From Paractinoplanes toevensis (GTDB lineage: Bacteria; Actinomycetota; Actinomycetes; Mycobacteriales; Micromonosporaceae), in the NCBI RefSeq assembly GCF_018332695.1, contig NZ_BOQN01000011.1, forward strand, positions 166,426 to 230,425: a stretch of DNA of 64,000 nucleotides, in the 5' to 3' direction. Shown piece after piece: positions 1 through 8,354 of this stretch. How positions within the stretch are numbered: the stretch's first letter is position 1; each line of letters opens with the position of its first letter. Below the pieces are notes generated by a model. That model saw only the letters and a program-made list of their open reading frames with translations. It made no database searches and was not told the origin of the DNA. A program made the position numbers and the translations under genes.

Positions 1-236
1 CGCGCCGCGACGAGGCGATGCACCTCGGGGTGGGTCAGCAACGGCTCGAAGGCGCCGGCGCGGCTCAGCAGCGAGTAGACGCGCCTGGTCCGCCGCCCGT
101 CGAAGTCGTTGTCGCTCCAGTCGACGCCGTGGAGAAGACTGTCGGCGTGCCGGACCGCCGCGGCCAGCTGCGCGTCGGACAGCAGTCCCGGCAGAACGAC
201 GAATCCCTCGGCTTCCAGCGCGGCGATCTCAATCAT
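1..236 (-). CDS. Phytanoyl-CoA dioxygenase-like protein, N-terminal part (cut by window edge)
   Basis: Only the first 78 codons lie in the window; the gene runs off the left edge. The ATG at 236 opens with MIEIAALEAEGFVVLPGLLS, the typical start of PhyH-family Fe(II)/2-oxoglutarate dioxygenases (a helix followed by 'eGfvvlpgllsd'). It continues with a segment rich in Asp and Arg (DWSDNDFDGRR, TRRVYSLL) and LLTHPEV, also usual in this family. The metal-binding HxD and distal His would lie beyond the edge and cannot be checked. The gene sits 49 bases downstream of the ABM monooxygenase on the same strand, so the two may be cotranscribed. Substrate unknown. Family assignment is moderately secure, function is not. 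Confidence 0.6.
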   Translation of the reverse strand, partial: MIEIAALEAEGFVVLPGLLSDAQLAAAVRHADSLLHGVDWSDNDFDGRRTRRVYSLLSRAGAFEPLLTHPEVHRLVAA

Positions 237-285
237 GGCCGCGAATTTACCGGCTGCGGGGACCGCGCGGCGGCCCCCCAACCGT

Positions 286-576
286 TCACAGCGTCTCGGC
301 GAAGAAGACCGTGCGGTCGGTCAGGCGCGGGCGCACGGTGCCGAGAATGTATTGGGCGAAGTGTTCCGAAGCGGCGTGCGCGTCGAATGCAGCGCGGTCG
401 GTGTACTGCTCGTAGAGAATGAACGCGGGCGGCTGCGCACCCTCCTCGGCGTGCACCTCGTAGGCCAGGTTGCCCGGCTCCTTCCGGGTGTGCTCGCGCA
501 TCGTGAGCAGGGACTCCCGGACGAGATCGGCGTCCTCGGCCGGGCATCGATAGTGTGCGATCACGGCGTACGGCAC
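286..576 (-). CDS. Antibiotic biosynthesis monooxygenase (ABM) domain protein
   Basis: A 96-residue single-domain protein of the ABM/YgiN type (dimeric alpha-beta barrel). It begins MPYAVIAHYRCPAEDADLV and contains the usual spaced signatures: REHTRKEPGNLAYEVH, FILYEQYTDRAAFDAH and a HFAQYI segment near residue 73. Family members are cofactor-independent oxygenases or quinone/haem-handling proteins, and the substrate cannot be read from sequence. The start is a GTG at 576 preceded by GGAGG with a 4-base gap. It is divergent from the 738-7097 operon, with 161 bases between, and upstream of the PhyH-like gene. The location suggests the two could be controlled together with the catabolic operon, which is inference only. 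Confidence 0.75.
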   Translation of the reverse strand: MPYAVIAHYRCPAEDADLVRESLLTMREHTRKEPGNLAYEVHAEEGAQPPAFILYEQYTDRAAFDAHAASEHFAQYILGTVRPRLTDRTVFFAETL

Positions 577-737
577 GGATCCTCCATGGTTCTCGATCTG
601 TTTTCGCCCGTCTATTCGATCAGATTTCGCCGATCGTCCTCAGTACGCGCGGTGCAAGCAATGCATGCCGCCGAACACGTTGTTGACCATCTTTTTCGTT
701 CTTACGATCGGCGTGAATGGCGATCCGAGGAGTGGTG

Positions 738-2189
738 ATGTTCGTGCGAACCATGGAGACACTGGCCGGCGGCGAGTGGACCGGATCCGAGACGTGGGTG
801 GACGTGTTCGACCCGGTGGACGTGCGGCAGCCGGTGGTCCGGGTTCCGGCGCTCACCGCCGAGCGGGTCACCGGGATCTACGACGCGGCGGCGGCCGGCT
901 TCGCCGTCTGGAAGCGCACCCCCGCCCTGGCCCGGGCCAAGATCCTGGCCAAGGCCGCGTCGCTGCTGCGGGTGCGGGCCGCGGAGATCGCCCTCGGCGT
1001 GGTCACCGAGAACGGCAAGACCCTGGCCGAGGCCCGGGTCGAGGTGGAGAAGGCCGCCGACTTCTTCGAGTACTACGCCGGGCACGCCCGCGAGGCGTAC
1101 GGATCGCTGGTCCACGACGTGCGGCCGGACACCCGCACCTCGTTCCAGCGGGAGCCGATCGGCGTGGTCCTGGCCATCACTCCCTGGAACGATCCGCTGA
1201 TCACCCCGGCCCGCAAGCTGGCGCCGGCACTGGCCGCGGGTAACGCCGTCGTCCTCAAGCCCGCGTCCGAGACGCCCACCTCCGCGCTCTATCTGGCCCG
1301 CGCGCTGCACGACGCGGGACTGCCGGCCGGCGTGCTCAACGTCGTCACCGGGCGCACCTCGGAGATCTCCGACGCCCTGCTCGACGATCCGCGGATCGCG
1401 GCGCTCACCTTCACCGGCAGCAACGAGGTGGGGGAGGGGCTGCGAGCCCGGATCGCGCCGCGCAACGTGCGGTTCCAGGCCGAGTTGGGCGGGAAGAACG
1501 CTTCCGTGGTGCTCGCCGGGGCCGACCTCGCCGCCGCCGCCACCGCCGTGGTGGCCGCGGCGTTCGCGCAGGCGGGCCAGCGCTGCACGGCCACCAGCCG
1601 GGTGCTGGTCGACCGGACCGTCCACGACGCCTTCCTGGCCGTCCTGAGGGAGAAGGTCGCGGCGCTGCGGCTGGGCCCGGGGCAGGACGCCGCGACCGAT
1701 GTCGGCCCGCTGGTCAGCCGCAACCAGCAGGACGGGGTGCTCGGGCACATCGGGGCCGCGGTCAAGCAGGGTGCCCGGGTCGAGTTGGGCGGCGACGCCC
1801 CGGCCGGGGACCTCGCCAACGGCTGCTACGTGAACCCGACGATCCTGGCCGACGTCACCGGCGAGATGGACATCTGGCGCGACGAGGTGTTCGGGCCGGT
1901 CGTCGCCCTCCGCGCGTTCGACGGGCTCGACGGGGCGATCGCGCTGGTCAACGACTCGCCCTACGGCCTGGCCGCCGCGCTGTTCAGCGACAGTCTCGAG
2001 GCCGCCTACCGGTTCGCCGACGAGGTCGAGTGCGGGCAGATCGCGGTCAACACCACCACCTCCGGCTGGGACGTGCACCATCCGTTCGGCGGCTTCAAGG
2101 ACTCCGGCTCCGCGTTCAAGGAGCAGGGCACCGAGGCGCTGCACTTCTACACCCGGGTCAAGTCCGTCGCCATCCACTTCGGCCGATGA
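738..2189 (+). CDS. NAD(P)-dependent aldehyde dehydrogenase (semialdehyde dehydrogenase-like)
   Basis: A 483-residue member of the ALDH superfamily that oxidises an aldehyde to the acid with NAD(P). Visible hallmarks are TPWNDP with Asn151, VVLKPASETP, the FTGSNEVG cofactor loop, ELGGKN with general base Glu249, the catalytic Cys283 in AGQRCTATSR (34 residues after the Glu, as expected), EVFGPVVAL and the C-terminal PFGGFKDSG. The C-terminal HHPFGGFKDSG...KEQGTEALHFYTRVK resembles 2-oxoglutarate-semialdehyde and related dehydrogenases, but exact substrate is inference. The ATG at 738 is chosen because GAGGAG ends 5 bases before it; an upstream in-frame start at 717 lacks this. It is the first gene of a five-gene plus-strand operon, and its stop overlaps the next start (ATGA). 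Confidence 0.9.
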   Translation: MFVRTMETLAGGEWTGSETWVDVFDPVDVRQPVVRVPALTAERVTGIYDAAAAGFAVWKRTPALARAKILAKAASLLRVRAAEIALGVVTENGKTLAEARVEVEKAADFFEYYAGHAREAYGSLVHDVRPDTRTSFQREPIGVVLAITPWNDPLITPARKLAPALAAGNAVVLKPASETPTSALYLARALHDAGLPAGVLNVVTGRTSEISDALLDDPRIAALTFTGSNEVGEGLRARIAPRNVRFQAELGGKNASVVLAGADLAAAATAVVAAAFAQAGQRCTATSRVLVDRTVHDAFLAVLREKVAALRLGPGQDAATDVGPLVSRNQQDGVLGHIGAAVKQGARVELGGDAPAGDLANGCYVNPTILADVTGEMDIWRDEVFGPVVALRAFDGLDGAIALVNDSPYGLAAALFSDSLEAAYRFADEVECGQIAVNTTTSGWDVHHPFGGFKDSGSAFKEQGTEALHFYTRVKSVAIHFGR

Positions 2190-3364
2190 CCACCGTCGGG
2201 ATCGTCGGCGCCGGCATCGTCGGACTCGCCATCGGCCGGGAACTCACCCGGCGGCGACCGGGCACCCGGGTCGTGGTGCTGGAGAAGGAGGATCGGGTCG
2301 CGGTTCATCAGACCGGGCACAACTCGGGGGTCGTGCACGCCGGGATCTACTACCGGCCGGGAAGCCTCAAGGCCCTGCTGTGTACGCGCGGCGGCGCGAT
2401 GCTGCGGGAGTACTGCAACGAGCGGAACCTGCCGTACGACGAGTGCGGGAAGCTGGTCGTCGCGGTCACCCCGGACGACGTGACCCGGCTGGACGCGCTC
2501 GCCGCCCGGGCCGGGATCAACCTGGTGCCGGGTTTGCGGCGGGTCGGGCCGGACGAGATCCGTGACCTGGAACCGCACGCCACCGGGCTCGCCGCGCTGT
2601 ATTCGCCGAAGACGGCCATCACCGACTACGTCGCGATCGCGCGATCGTTCGCCGACGACATCGTGGCGGCCGGCGGAGAGGTCCGGTTCAACTTTCCGGT
2701 CGCCCGGGTCAGCGGGCTCACCGTCTCGTCGCCGGCCGGCTCGCTCACCGTCGACGAGCTGATCATCTGCGCCGGCATCCAGAGCGACCTGGTCGCCGGG
2801 CTGGCCGGGGACACCGCCGAACCGCGGATCATTCCGTTCCGCGGGGAGTACATGCGGGTCGTCCCGGCGAAGACCCACATGGTTCGGGGGCTCATCTATC
2901 CCGTACCCGATCCTCGTTATCCGTTTCTGGGGGTTCATTTCACCCGGCGGGTGGACGGCTCGGTCGAGGTCGGGCCGAACGCGGTGCTGGCCACCGCGCG
3001 GGAAGGCTATCGGCTCGGCGATTTCTCGCTGCGCGATGTCGGCGGGATCGCCGGCTGGCCCGGCACCTGGAAGATGGCCGGAAAGCATTGGCGCACCGGG
3101 ATACGCGAGATGTACGGCTCGTTCTCCAAGAGCGCCTACATGAAAGCGGCCCGTCGCTACGTGCCGGAGATCGGCGCCGGCGACGTCGTCCGGGCCGGGG
3201 CCGGCGTGCGCGCCCAGGCCCTGGACCGGGACGGCAGCCTCGTCGACGACTTCCGCATTCATCGCCTCGGGGCGGTCACCGCCGTACGCAATGCGCCGTC
3301 CCCGGCCGCGACTTCCAGCATGGCCATCGCCGAGCACGTGGTGAATGTGCTCGACGGCCGGTAA
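2186..3364 (+). CDS. lhgO: FAD-dependent L-2-hydroxyglutarate oxidase-like protein
   Basis: A 392-residue DAO-family flavoprotein. The FAD-binding Rossmann motif GIVGAGIVGL is at residues 5-14, followed by VVVLEKEDRVAVHQTGHNSG and VVHAGIYYRPGSLKA, which are characteristic of LhgO (L-2-hydroxyglutarate to 2-oxoglutarate, electrons to the quinone pool). Further family features are CGKLVVA, the PFRGEYM segment and the C-terminal GAGVRAQALDRDGSLVDDF with a closing NAPSPAATSS. The ATG at 2186 overlaps the aldehyde dehydrogenase stop, implying translational coupling. Next to an aldehyde dehydrogenase and a second hydroxyacid dehydrogenase it may act on a related 2-hydroxyacid. Family call is firm and substrate is likely but unproven. 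Confidence 0.85.
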   Translation: MTTVGIVGAGIVGLAIGRELTRRRPGTRVVVLEKEDRVAVHQTGHNSGVVHAGIYYRPGSLKALLCTRGGAMLREYCNERNLPYDECGKLVVAVTPDDVTRLDALAARAGINLVPGLRRVGPDEIRDLEPHATGLAALYSPKTAITDYVAIARSFADDIVAAGGEVRFNFPVARVSGLTVSSPAGSLTVDELIICAGIQSDLVAGLAGDTAEPRIIPFRGEYMRVVPAKTHMVRGLIYPVPDPRYPFLGVHFTRRVDGSVEVGPNAVLATAREGYRLGDFSLRDVGGIAGWPGTWKMAGKHWRTGIREMYGSFSKSAYMKAARRYVPEIGAGDVVRAGAGVRAQALDRDGSLVDDFRIHRLGAVTAVRNAPSPAATSSMAIAEHVVNVLDGR

Positions 3365-3374
3365 GCCTCACTTT

Positions 3375-3395
3375 CGTGCAACAACCGCTTGCACG
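3375..3395. promoter_or_regulatory. Inverted repeat in the intra-operon gap (candidate operator)
   Basis: CGTGCAA and TTGCACG form a perfect 7-base inverted repeat with a 7-base spacer in the 113-base gap between the LhgO-like and amidohydrolase genes. It is not followed by a T-run and the stem is short, so an operator or internal promoter element fits better than a terminator. A related GTGCAAGC occurs upstream of the aldehyde dehydrogenase, near 650. No protein is assigned. Confidence 0.4.
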
Positions 3396-3477
3396 CCAGA
3401 GACTTCTTGGCCGCTGTTCCTCCATTTAGCGTCGAAATTCAACCGGCCGAACCCGCCGGCAGAGGAAGGAAGAGCCC

Positions 3478-4362
3478 ATGTTCGTCGTCGACTCCCAGGT
3501 GCACATCTGGAAGGAGGAGACCCCGGACCGTCCGTGGGTCCCCGGTGCCCGCGAGCGGATCCGCCTCAACGGCCACCGGGAGGACCCGTTCAGCTACGAG
3601 GAATGCCTCCAGCTGATGGACGAGGCCGGCGTCAACCGGGCGCTGATCCTTCCGCCGTCGTGGGAGGGCAACCGGATCGACTACGCCCTGGAGGCCTGCG
3701 AGGCGTACCCGGAACGCTTCGGGATCATGGCGCGCATCCCGCAGAACAAGCCCGAGGAGGGTACGGCGATGCTGCGCGACTTCGCCCAGAACCCCTACAT
3801 CAAGGGCACTCGCCTGACGTTCCACCGGCCGCAGGACCGCAACTGGATGATCGACGGCACCAACGACTGGTACTGGCCGATCGCCGAGGAACTGAACATC
3901 CCCACCATGGTGCACGCGCCGGTGTGGAAGGCCGAACTCGGCCAGATCGCCGGACGCCACCCCGGCCTGAAGATCATCATTGACCACATGGGCATCATGG
4001 CTCGCTGCGTCGACGACGCCATCGGCTACTGGGTGCAGGAGACCGCCGACCTCTACGAGCACCCCAACATCTACGTCAAGGTCTCGGCCCTGCCCGGCTA
4101 TTCGACCCAGCCCTTCCCCAACCTCAACATCGAGAAGTACGTGCGGGAAATGGTCGACAAGATGGGGCCGGAGCGCTGCTTCTGGGGCACCGACATCACC
4201 CGGCTGCTCGGCCACGGTCTCAGCTACGTCGAGACCATCGAGCAGTTCACCAAGCACTTCGACTTCACCCCCGAGGAGCTGGAGTGGATTATGGGCCGGG
4301 GCATCTGCGAGTGCCTGGACTGGCCCGTTGCTGATCCGGCTACGGCCGAGCCGGCGAAGTGA
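3478..4362 (+). CDS. Amidohydrolase-family (amidohydrolase 2) metal-dependent hydrolase
   Basis: A 294-residue TIM-barrel hydrolase of the amidohydrolase-2 type, which includes lactonases, 2-pyrone-4,6-dicarboxylate hydrolase and non-oxidative decarboxylases. The first strand carries DSQVHIW (residues 5-11), where a Q replaces the first metal-ligand His of the classic HxH, as in many lactonase-like members. A His follows in MVHAPVW, then IIIDHMGI, and the last-strand Asp is in FWGTDIT. The C-terminus IMGRGICECLDWP is the standard ending. The start ATG follows a purine-rich AGAGGAAGGAAGAG. It lies after a 113-base gap but in line with the operon, and its stop overlaps the next gene's GTG (GTGA). 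Substrate unknown. Confidence 0.8.
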   Translation: MFVVDSQVHIWKEETPDRPWVPGARERIRLNGHREDPFSYEECLQLMDEAGVNRALILPPSWEGNRIDYALEACEAYPERFGIMARIPQNKPEEGTAMLRDFAQNPYIKGTRLTFHRPQDRNWMIDGTNDWYWPIAEELNIPTMVHAPVWKAELGQIAGRHPGLKIIIDHMGIMARCVDDAIGYWVQETADLYEHPNIYVKVSALPGYSTQPFPNLNIEKYVREMVDKMGPERCFWGTDITRLLGHGLSYVETIEQFTKHFDFTPEELEWIMGRGICECLDWPVADPATAEPAK

Positions 4363-6029
4363 CCACCGGTACGGACGGCGGCGACGCCGTCATCGACGCC
4401 CTGGCCGCGGCGGGGGCCGACTACGTCTTCTCCTCGCCCGGCTCGGAGTGGGCGCCGGTGTGGGAGTCGATCGCCCGGCGGCACCGCGACGGCCTGCCGT
4501 GCCCCTCGTACATCGATCTCACCCACGAGACCGTGGCCGTGGGCATGGCCACCGGCTACGGCCTGGTCACGCGCCGCGGCCAGGGTGTGCTGCTGCACGC
4601 CGGGCCCGGGCTGCTCCAGGGCTCGGTGGCCATCCACGGCGCGCTGCTGGCCGGCGTGCCGATGGTCGTCGCGTCGTCCGAGTCGACGACCTACGGCGAC
4701 GGTCCGGGTCCCGACCCGGGCGGGCAGTGGTACCGCAATCTGTCCGTCGTCGGCGGACCGCACGTGCTGGCCGCGCCGTTCACCAAGTGGGCCAACCAGG
4801 CGGCCAGCGTGCACACGCTGCCGACCATGGTCACCCGGGCGATGGAGCTGGCATCGCGGGCACCGGCCGGTCCGGTCTACCTGAACATCCCCCTCGAAGT
4901 GCTGCTCGACCCGTGGGAATCCGAGCCGGTGCACCCGGTCGCGCCGCGCGGTGCCACCGTCAGCTCCCCGGCGGACATCGCCGCGGTCGCCGAGCTGATT
5001 CGCGGCGCCACCAACCCGGTGATCGTCACCGAGACGGTCGGCCGGGAGGAGGGCGGGATGGACGCGCTCGTCGACTTCGCCACCGCGTTCGGGATCCCGG
5101 TCGTCGAACCCAACTCGGCGGTGTGCGCGAACTTCCCCCGCGACCACGTGCTGCACGCCGGCGGCGATCTCGAGCCGTGGGTCGACGCGGCCGACCTGAT
5201 CCTGCTGGTGAACTGCCGGGCGCCGTTCTACCCGCCGTCCCGGAAACCGGCCCGCGCCCGGATCGTGGTGATCGACGACGTACCGCAGCGGCCGCACATC
5301 GTCTACCAGGTGCTGCGCGCCGACGCGTACCTCGAAGGGTCTGTTCCCGCGACGCTGCGTGAGCTGGCCGCCCAGGCCGGCCCGGCACCCACCCGGCCCG
5401 GAGTGGCCGACCACCACGCGATCGAGCTGGCGGCGGTCCGCGCCGCCGAGTCGCGCGCCCTCTCCGCCGAGGCGATCGACCCCGTGCGGGTCGTGGCCGC
5501 CCTGCGGGAGCTGGCCGACGACGCGGTGTACGTCGACGAGACCATCACGCACAGCCGGGTCGTCCAGCGGCACCTGCGGCTCTCCCGGCCGGACACCTAC
5601 TTCTACGTGCAGGGCGGGCTCGGCCAGGGCATCGCCGTGGCGCTCGGGGTGAAGCTGGCCGTGCCGGACCGGCCGGTCGTGCTGACCATCGGCGACGGCG
5701 CGTTCCTCTACAACCCGGTCATCCCCTCCCTGTCCGCCGCCCGGGAGAACGGGCTGCCGCTGCTCATCGTGGTCTTCAACAACCACGAGTACCGCTCGAT
5801 GAAGATGAACCACCTGCGCTTCTACCCGCAGGGCGCGGCCGTGCAGACCGGCGAGTTCCTCGGCAACGACCTGTCCGGCCAGCCGTCGCTCTCGTCGTTC
5901 GCCGAACCGTTCGGCATGCACGGTGAGACCGTCACCACCGCCGCCGAGCTGGCCCCCGCACTCGACCGGGCGCTCAAGTCCGTGCGCACCGGCACCACCG
6001 CGATCGTCGACGTCCACGTCTCGCGCTGA
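4359..6029 (+). CDS. Thiamine diphosphate-dependent enzyme, acetolactate synthase/2-oxoacid decarboxylase type
   Basis: A 556-residue three-domain ThDP enzyme. The N-terminal pyrimidine domain has the catalytic Glu57 in DLTHETVAVGMATGYG. The central domain follows, roughly residues 195-320. The C-terminal pyrophosphate domain contains the GDG-(about 26)-NN cofactor motif starting near residue 446 (LTIGDGAFLYNP to VVFNNHEY). Length and layout match acetolactate synthase, benzoylformate decarboxylase and sulfopyruvate decarboxylase relatives. Starts at a GTG overlapping the amidohydrolase stop by four bases. Next to the Ldh2-type hydroxyacid dehydrogenase and the aldehyde dehydrogenase, a decarboxylase route (2-hydroxyacid to 2-oxoacid to aldehyde to acid) is plausible, though this is inference. 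Confidence 0.85.
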   Translation: MTTGTDGGDAVIDALAAAGADYVFSSPGSEWAPVWESIARRHRDGLPCPSYIDLTHETVAVGMATGYGLVTRRGQGVLLHAGPGLLQGSVAIHGALLAGVPMVVASSESTTYGDGPGPDPGGQWYRNLSVVGGPHVLAAPFTKWANQAASVHTLPTMVTRAMELASRAPAGPVYLNIPLEVLLDPWESEPVHPVAPRGATVSSPADIAAVAELIRGATNPVIVTETVGREEGGMDALVDFATAFGIPVVEPNSAVCANFPRDHVLHAGGDLEPWVDAADLILLVNCRAPFYPPSRKPARARIVVIDDVPQRPHIVYQVLRADAYLEGSVPATLRELAAQAGPAPTRPGVADHHAIELAAVRAAESRALSAEAIDPVRVVAALRELADDAVYVDETITHSRVVQRHLRLSRPDTYFYVQGGLGQGIAVALGVKLAVPDRPVVLTIGDGAFLYNPVIPSLSAARENGLPLLIVVFNNHEYRSMKMNHLRFYPQGAAVQTGEFLGNDLSGQPSLSSFAEPFGMHGETVTTAAELAPALDRALKSVRTGTTAIVDVHVSR

Positions 6030-6050
6030 CCTCCCCCTGGAGAACCACCG

Positions 6051-7097
6051 ATGCCCGTAGTGATCCCGGCTCCCGAGCTGCGTGACTTCGTCACGGCCCT
6101 GTTCACCTCCGCCGTCCCCGACCCCGCCCACGCCGCCACGATCACCGAGGTCCTGCTGTGGGCCAGCCTGCGCGGCGTCGACTCGCACGGCGTCGCCCGG
6201 GTGCCCCGCTACCTGGAACTTCTCGACTCCGGCGAGGCCAACGCGACGCCGGTGCTGAGCTTCACCGGCAGCGCCGCGGGGGTCGCCGTGCTGGACGCCG
6301 ACCGGGCGCCCGGCCCGGTCGCGCTGACCGCCGCCGCCGCCGAGGCGATCAGCCGCGCGCGGGCCGGGGGCATCGGCGCGGTCGGCGTCCGCCGCACCGT
6401 CCACACCGGCGCGATCGGCTACTACACGTCGCAGATCGCCGCCGAGGGACTGATCGGCATCGCGTTCGTGGCCGGCATGCCCAACATGAGCTACCCCGGC
6501 GTCACCGGGGCCGCGGTCGCCACCAGCCCGCTCGCCATCTCGGTGCCGGCCGCTCCCGGCCGGCCGCCGGTGCTGCTGGACATGGCCACCGCCGGCATCG
6601 CGCTCGGCAAGATCGCCCAGTACCGCAACGCCGGCCGCCAGCTCCCCGAGGGCGTGGCGGCGACCGCCGACGGCACCCCGACCACGGACCCGGCGCTGGC
6701 CAAGATGCCGTTGCCGCTGGGCGGGGCCAAGGGCGCCGGCATGTCACTGGTGTTCGAGCTGCTCACCAGCGTCCTGGTAGGCGCGCCGATCGTGTCGTCG
6801 TTCCATTCCGACGACCCGCAGGGCCGCGTCCACCGCCAGAACGCCCTGATCATCGCCCTCGACCCGGCCGCCTTCGGCGACCCCGTCTCGTTCGTCGAGG
6901 CGGTCACCGCGACCCTCGACACCCTGCACGGCCTCCCGAAGGCCGCGGAGGACGACATCCGCTACCCCGGCGAGCACAGCGCCGGCGTGGCCGCATCCCG
7001 AGCCGCGAACGGCATCCCGGTCAACCCGAAGGTGTGGGCCGAACTAGAGCTCGCAGCCGACAAGTTCGGCGTCGCCCTTCCTGCACCGGCACGTTGA
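6051..7097 (+). CDS. Ldh2/malate-lactate dehydrogenase family oxidoreductase
   Basis: A 348-residue NAD(P)-dependent 2-hydroxyacid dehydrogenase of the Ldh2 family (YlbC/YiaK/ComC fold, unrelated to classical LDH). Family marks are LRGVDSHGVARVPRY (residues 40-54), the GAIGYYTSQIAAEG helix, GVTGAAVATSPLAISVPA, LLDMATAGIALGKI and PLGGAKGAGMSLVFELL. Members interconvert malate, lactate, ureidoglycolate, sulfolactate or similar with the 2-oxoacid. The ATG follows a GGAG with an 8-base gap and is 21 bases after the ThDP-enzyme stop. Last gene of the operon; it ends facing the convergent SMI1/KNR4 gene. Specificity is not readable. Confidence 0.88.
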   Translation: MPVVIPAPELRDFVTALFTSAVPDPAHAATITEVLLWASLRGVDSHGVARVPRYLELLDSGEANATPVLSFTGSAAGVAVLDADRAPGPVALTAAAAEAISRARAGGIGAVGVRRTVHTGAIGYYTSQIAAEGLIGIAFVAGMPNMSYPGVTGAAVATSPLAISVPAAPGRPPVLLDMATAGIALGKIAQYRNAGRQLPEGVAATADGTPTTDPALAKMPLPLGGAKGAGMSLVFELLTSVLVGAPIVSSFHSDDPQGRVHRQNALIIALDPAAFGDPVSFVEAVTATLDTLHGLPKAAEDDIRYPGEHSAGVAASRAANGIPVNPKVWAELELAADKFGVALPAPAR

Positions 7098-7108
7098 GGG
7101 GTCAAGGG

Positions 7109-7729
7109 TCAGAGGAAGTCACGCCAGAACGGCACGGTCGCGATCGGGTTCCAGCCCTGATCTGTCCTGTCCATACCCGGGCCGCCGAACTCCTGATGGA
7201 TGTAGTCGACCAGTTCCGTGCCGTAGTAGATGATGTCGGTCTGCACGATCGACAGGACCGGGTGCCCGGCGGTTCCGCGCCCGCCGGGCAGGAACCGATG
7301 TCCGTAGATGGGTACCAGCCGTGGCGCCTGCGCCAGTTTCACCCGTGCTTTCTCCAACGCCTCGTCCCGGCCCGCCGGGCGATCGCCCCAGGTGTCGTGC
7401 CACACCGCGTTGTGTTCCACGTCGAAGAGCACGCCCTCGGCCGGCAAATCCAGGCGCTCGCGAATGGCGCCGGGACTGCCGTCGCGCCACTCCGGCCAGG
7501 GCCTGTCCCACGCATAGGAGACGCCCTCCTCCGGCTCGAACGGGACATTCACCGGCAGCCCCGCCGCAAGGAACGCCCGGTGGTCATCGGCGAACTCAAA
7601 GCCGTACGTCCTCTCGATGCGGTCGAACTCCGCATCCGTCAAGCCCGGCGCAATCTCGCAACACCCGGTCCGCGCGAGCCGACGCGCCGCCTCCCGGCCC
7701 AGTCGGGCCCCTTCACCAGCTTTGATCAC
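7109..7729 (-). CDS. SMI1/KNR4-family protein
   Basis: A 206-residue SMI1/KNR4 (SUKH-type) protein. Evidence is the IERTYGFEFADDHRAFLAAG opening followed by WPEWRDGSP, LDLPAEGVLFDVEHNAVW, APRLVPIYGHRFLP and HPVLSIVQTDIIYYGTELVDY, the conserved string of the actinobacterial branch. Such proteins often act as immunity proteins to toxins or as cytosolic scaffolds, and no polymorphic toxin is visible here. The GTG at 7729 starts 'MIKAGEGARLG'; earlier in-frame codons run into the divergent HAD gene and are less likely. It is convergent with the catabolic operon (11-base gap) and divergent from the HAD gene (52-base shared upstream region). Confidence 0.8.
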   Translation of the reverse strand: MIKAGEGARLGREAARRLARTGCCEIAPGLTDAEFDRIERTYGFEFADDHRAFLAAGLPVNVPFEPEEGVSYAWDRPWPEWRDGSPGAIRERLDLPAEGVLFDVEHNAVWHDTWGDRPAGRDEALEKARVKLAQAPRLVPIYGHRFLPGGRGTAGHPVLSIVQTDIIYYGTELVDYIHQEFGGPGMDRTDQGWNPIATVPFWRDFL

Positions 7730-7781
7730 GCCGGCACGATATTGCTTCGGGCCGGCCGGGATAAACCAATATCCTGCTGCC

Positions 7782-8330
7782 GTGACCGGCTGTGCGGCGC
7801 GTCCGCTGCTTTTCCTCGACGTTGACGGACCCCTCATTCCGTTCGGTGGGACACCGGAGCAATACCCCACTTGGGAGATGGGCGCTGAACCACGACAGGC
7901 CGGCTCGAATCCACTTCTGGGCAGGATCAATCCCGGACACGGACCCCGGTTGACGGCGCTACGGTGCGATCTGGTCTGGGCCACGACCTGGATGGACGAT
8001 GCGAACGAGGACATCGCGCCGCGGATCGGCCTGCCGCGGCTGGCAGTGGTGATCTGGCCGGAGCCGACCGACATCGACGAGCAGGACGAGCGGAGCGGGC
8101 TGCACTGGAAGACCCGTGCCCTCGTCGATTGGGCAGGAGGCCGCCCTTTCGCCTGGGTCGACGACGAAATCACGGACACCGACCGAGCTTGGGTTTCAGC
8201 ACACCATCCAGGACGCGCCCTGCTTCGTCGCGTCGACCCCCGTCGGGGCCTCACCGATGCTGACTACGTCGCACTCGAGGACTGGCTGCACACTCGGCAA
8301 GTCGACGCGTCCGGTGTGACGGGCGTGTGA
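7782..8330 (+). CDS. HAD-domain protein (HAD_SAK-like)
   Basis: A 182-residue HAD-fold protein. Motif I is LLFLDVDGPLIPFGG with the nucleophile Asp13 and Asp15. The later PFAWVDDEITDTDRAW provides the acidic motif IV. The conserved CDLVWATTWMDDANEDIAP and GLPRLAVVIWP segments match the small actinobacterial HAD proteins related to the HAD domain of Swiss-army-knife RNA repair proteins. Function in stand-alone form is not known; phosphatase activity is plausible. The GTG at 7782 is directly in front of the first strand; longer in-frame extension overlaps the divergent SMI1/KNR4 gene and was rejected. Confidence 0.75.
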   Translation: MTGCAARPLLFLDVDGPLIPFGGTPEQYPTWEMGAEPRQAGSNPLLGRINPGHGPRLTALRCDLVWATTWMDDANEDIAPRIGLPRLAVVIWPEPTDIDEQDERSGLHWKTRALVDWAGGRPFAWVDDEITDTDRAWVSAHHPGRALLRRVDPRRGLTDADYVALEDWLHTRQVDASGVTGV

Positions 8331-8354
8331 CTGTCTCTTCCGTACGCTGGGCCG

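Noticed and set aside
683..708. TTGACC followed by TACGAT upstream of the aldehyde dehydrogenase gene as a sigma-70 promoter
   Set aside because: The spacer is only 14 bases and the -10 match is poor, so it is too weak to list.
702..2177. Long minus-strand frame opposite the aldehyde dehydrogenase gene
   Set aside because: The plus strand has an uninterrupted ALDH with all catalytic residues and a good ribosome-binding site; the antisense frame has no recognisable domain.
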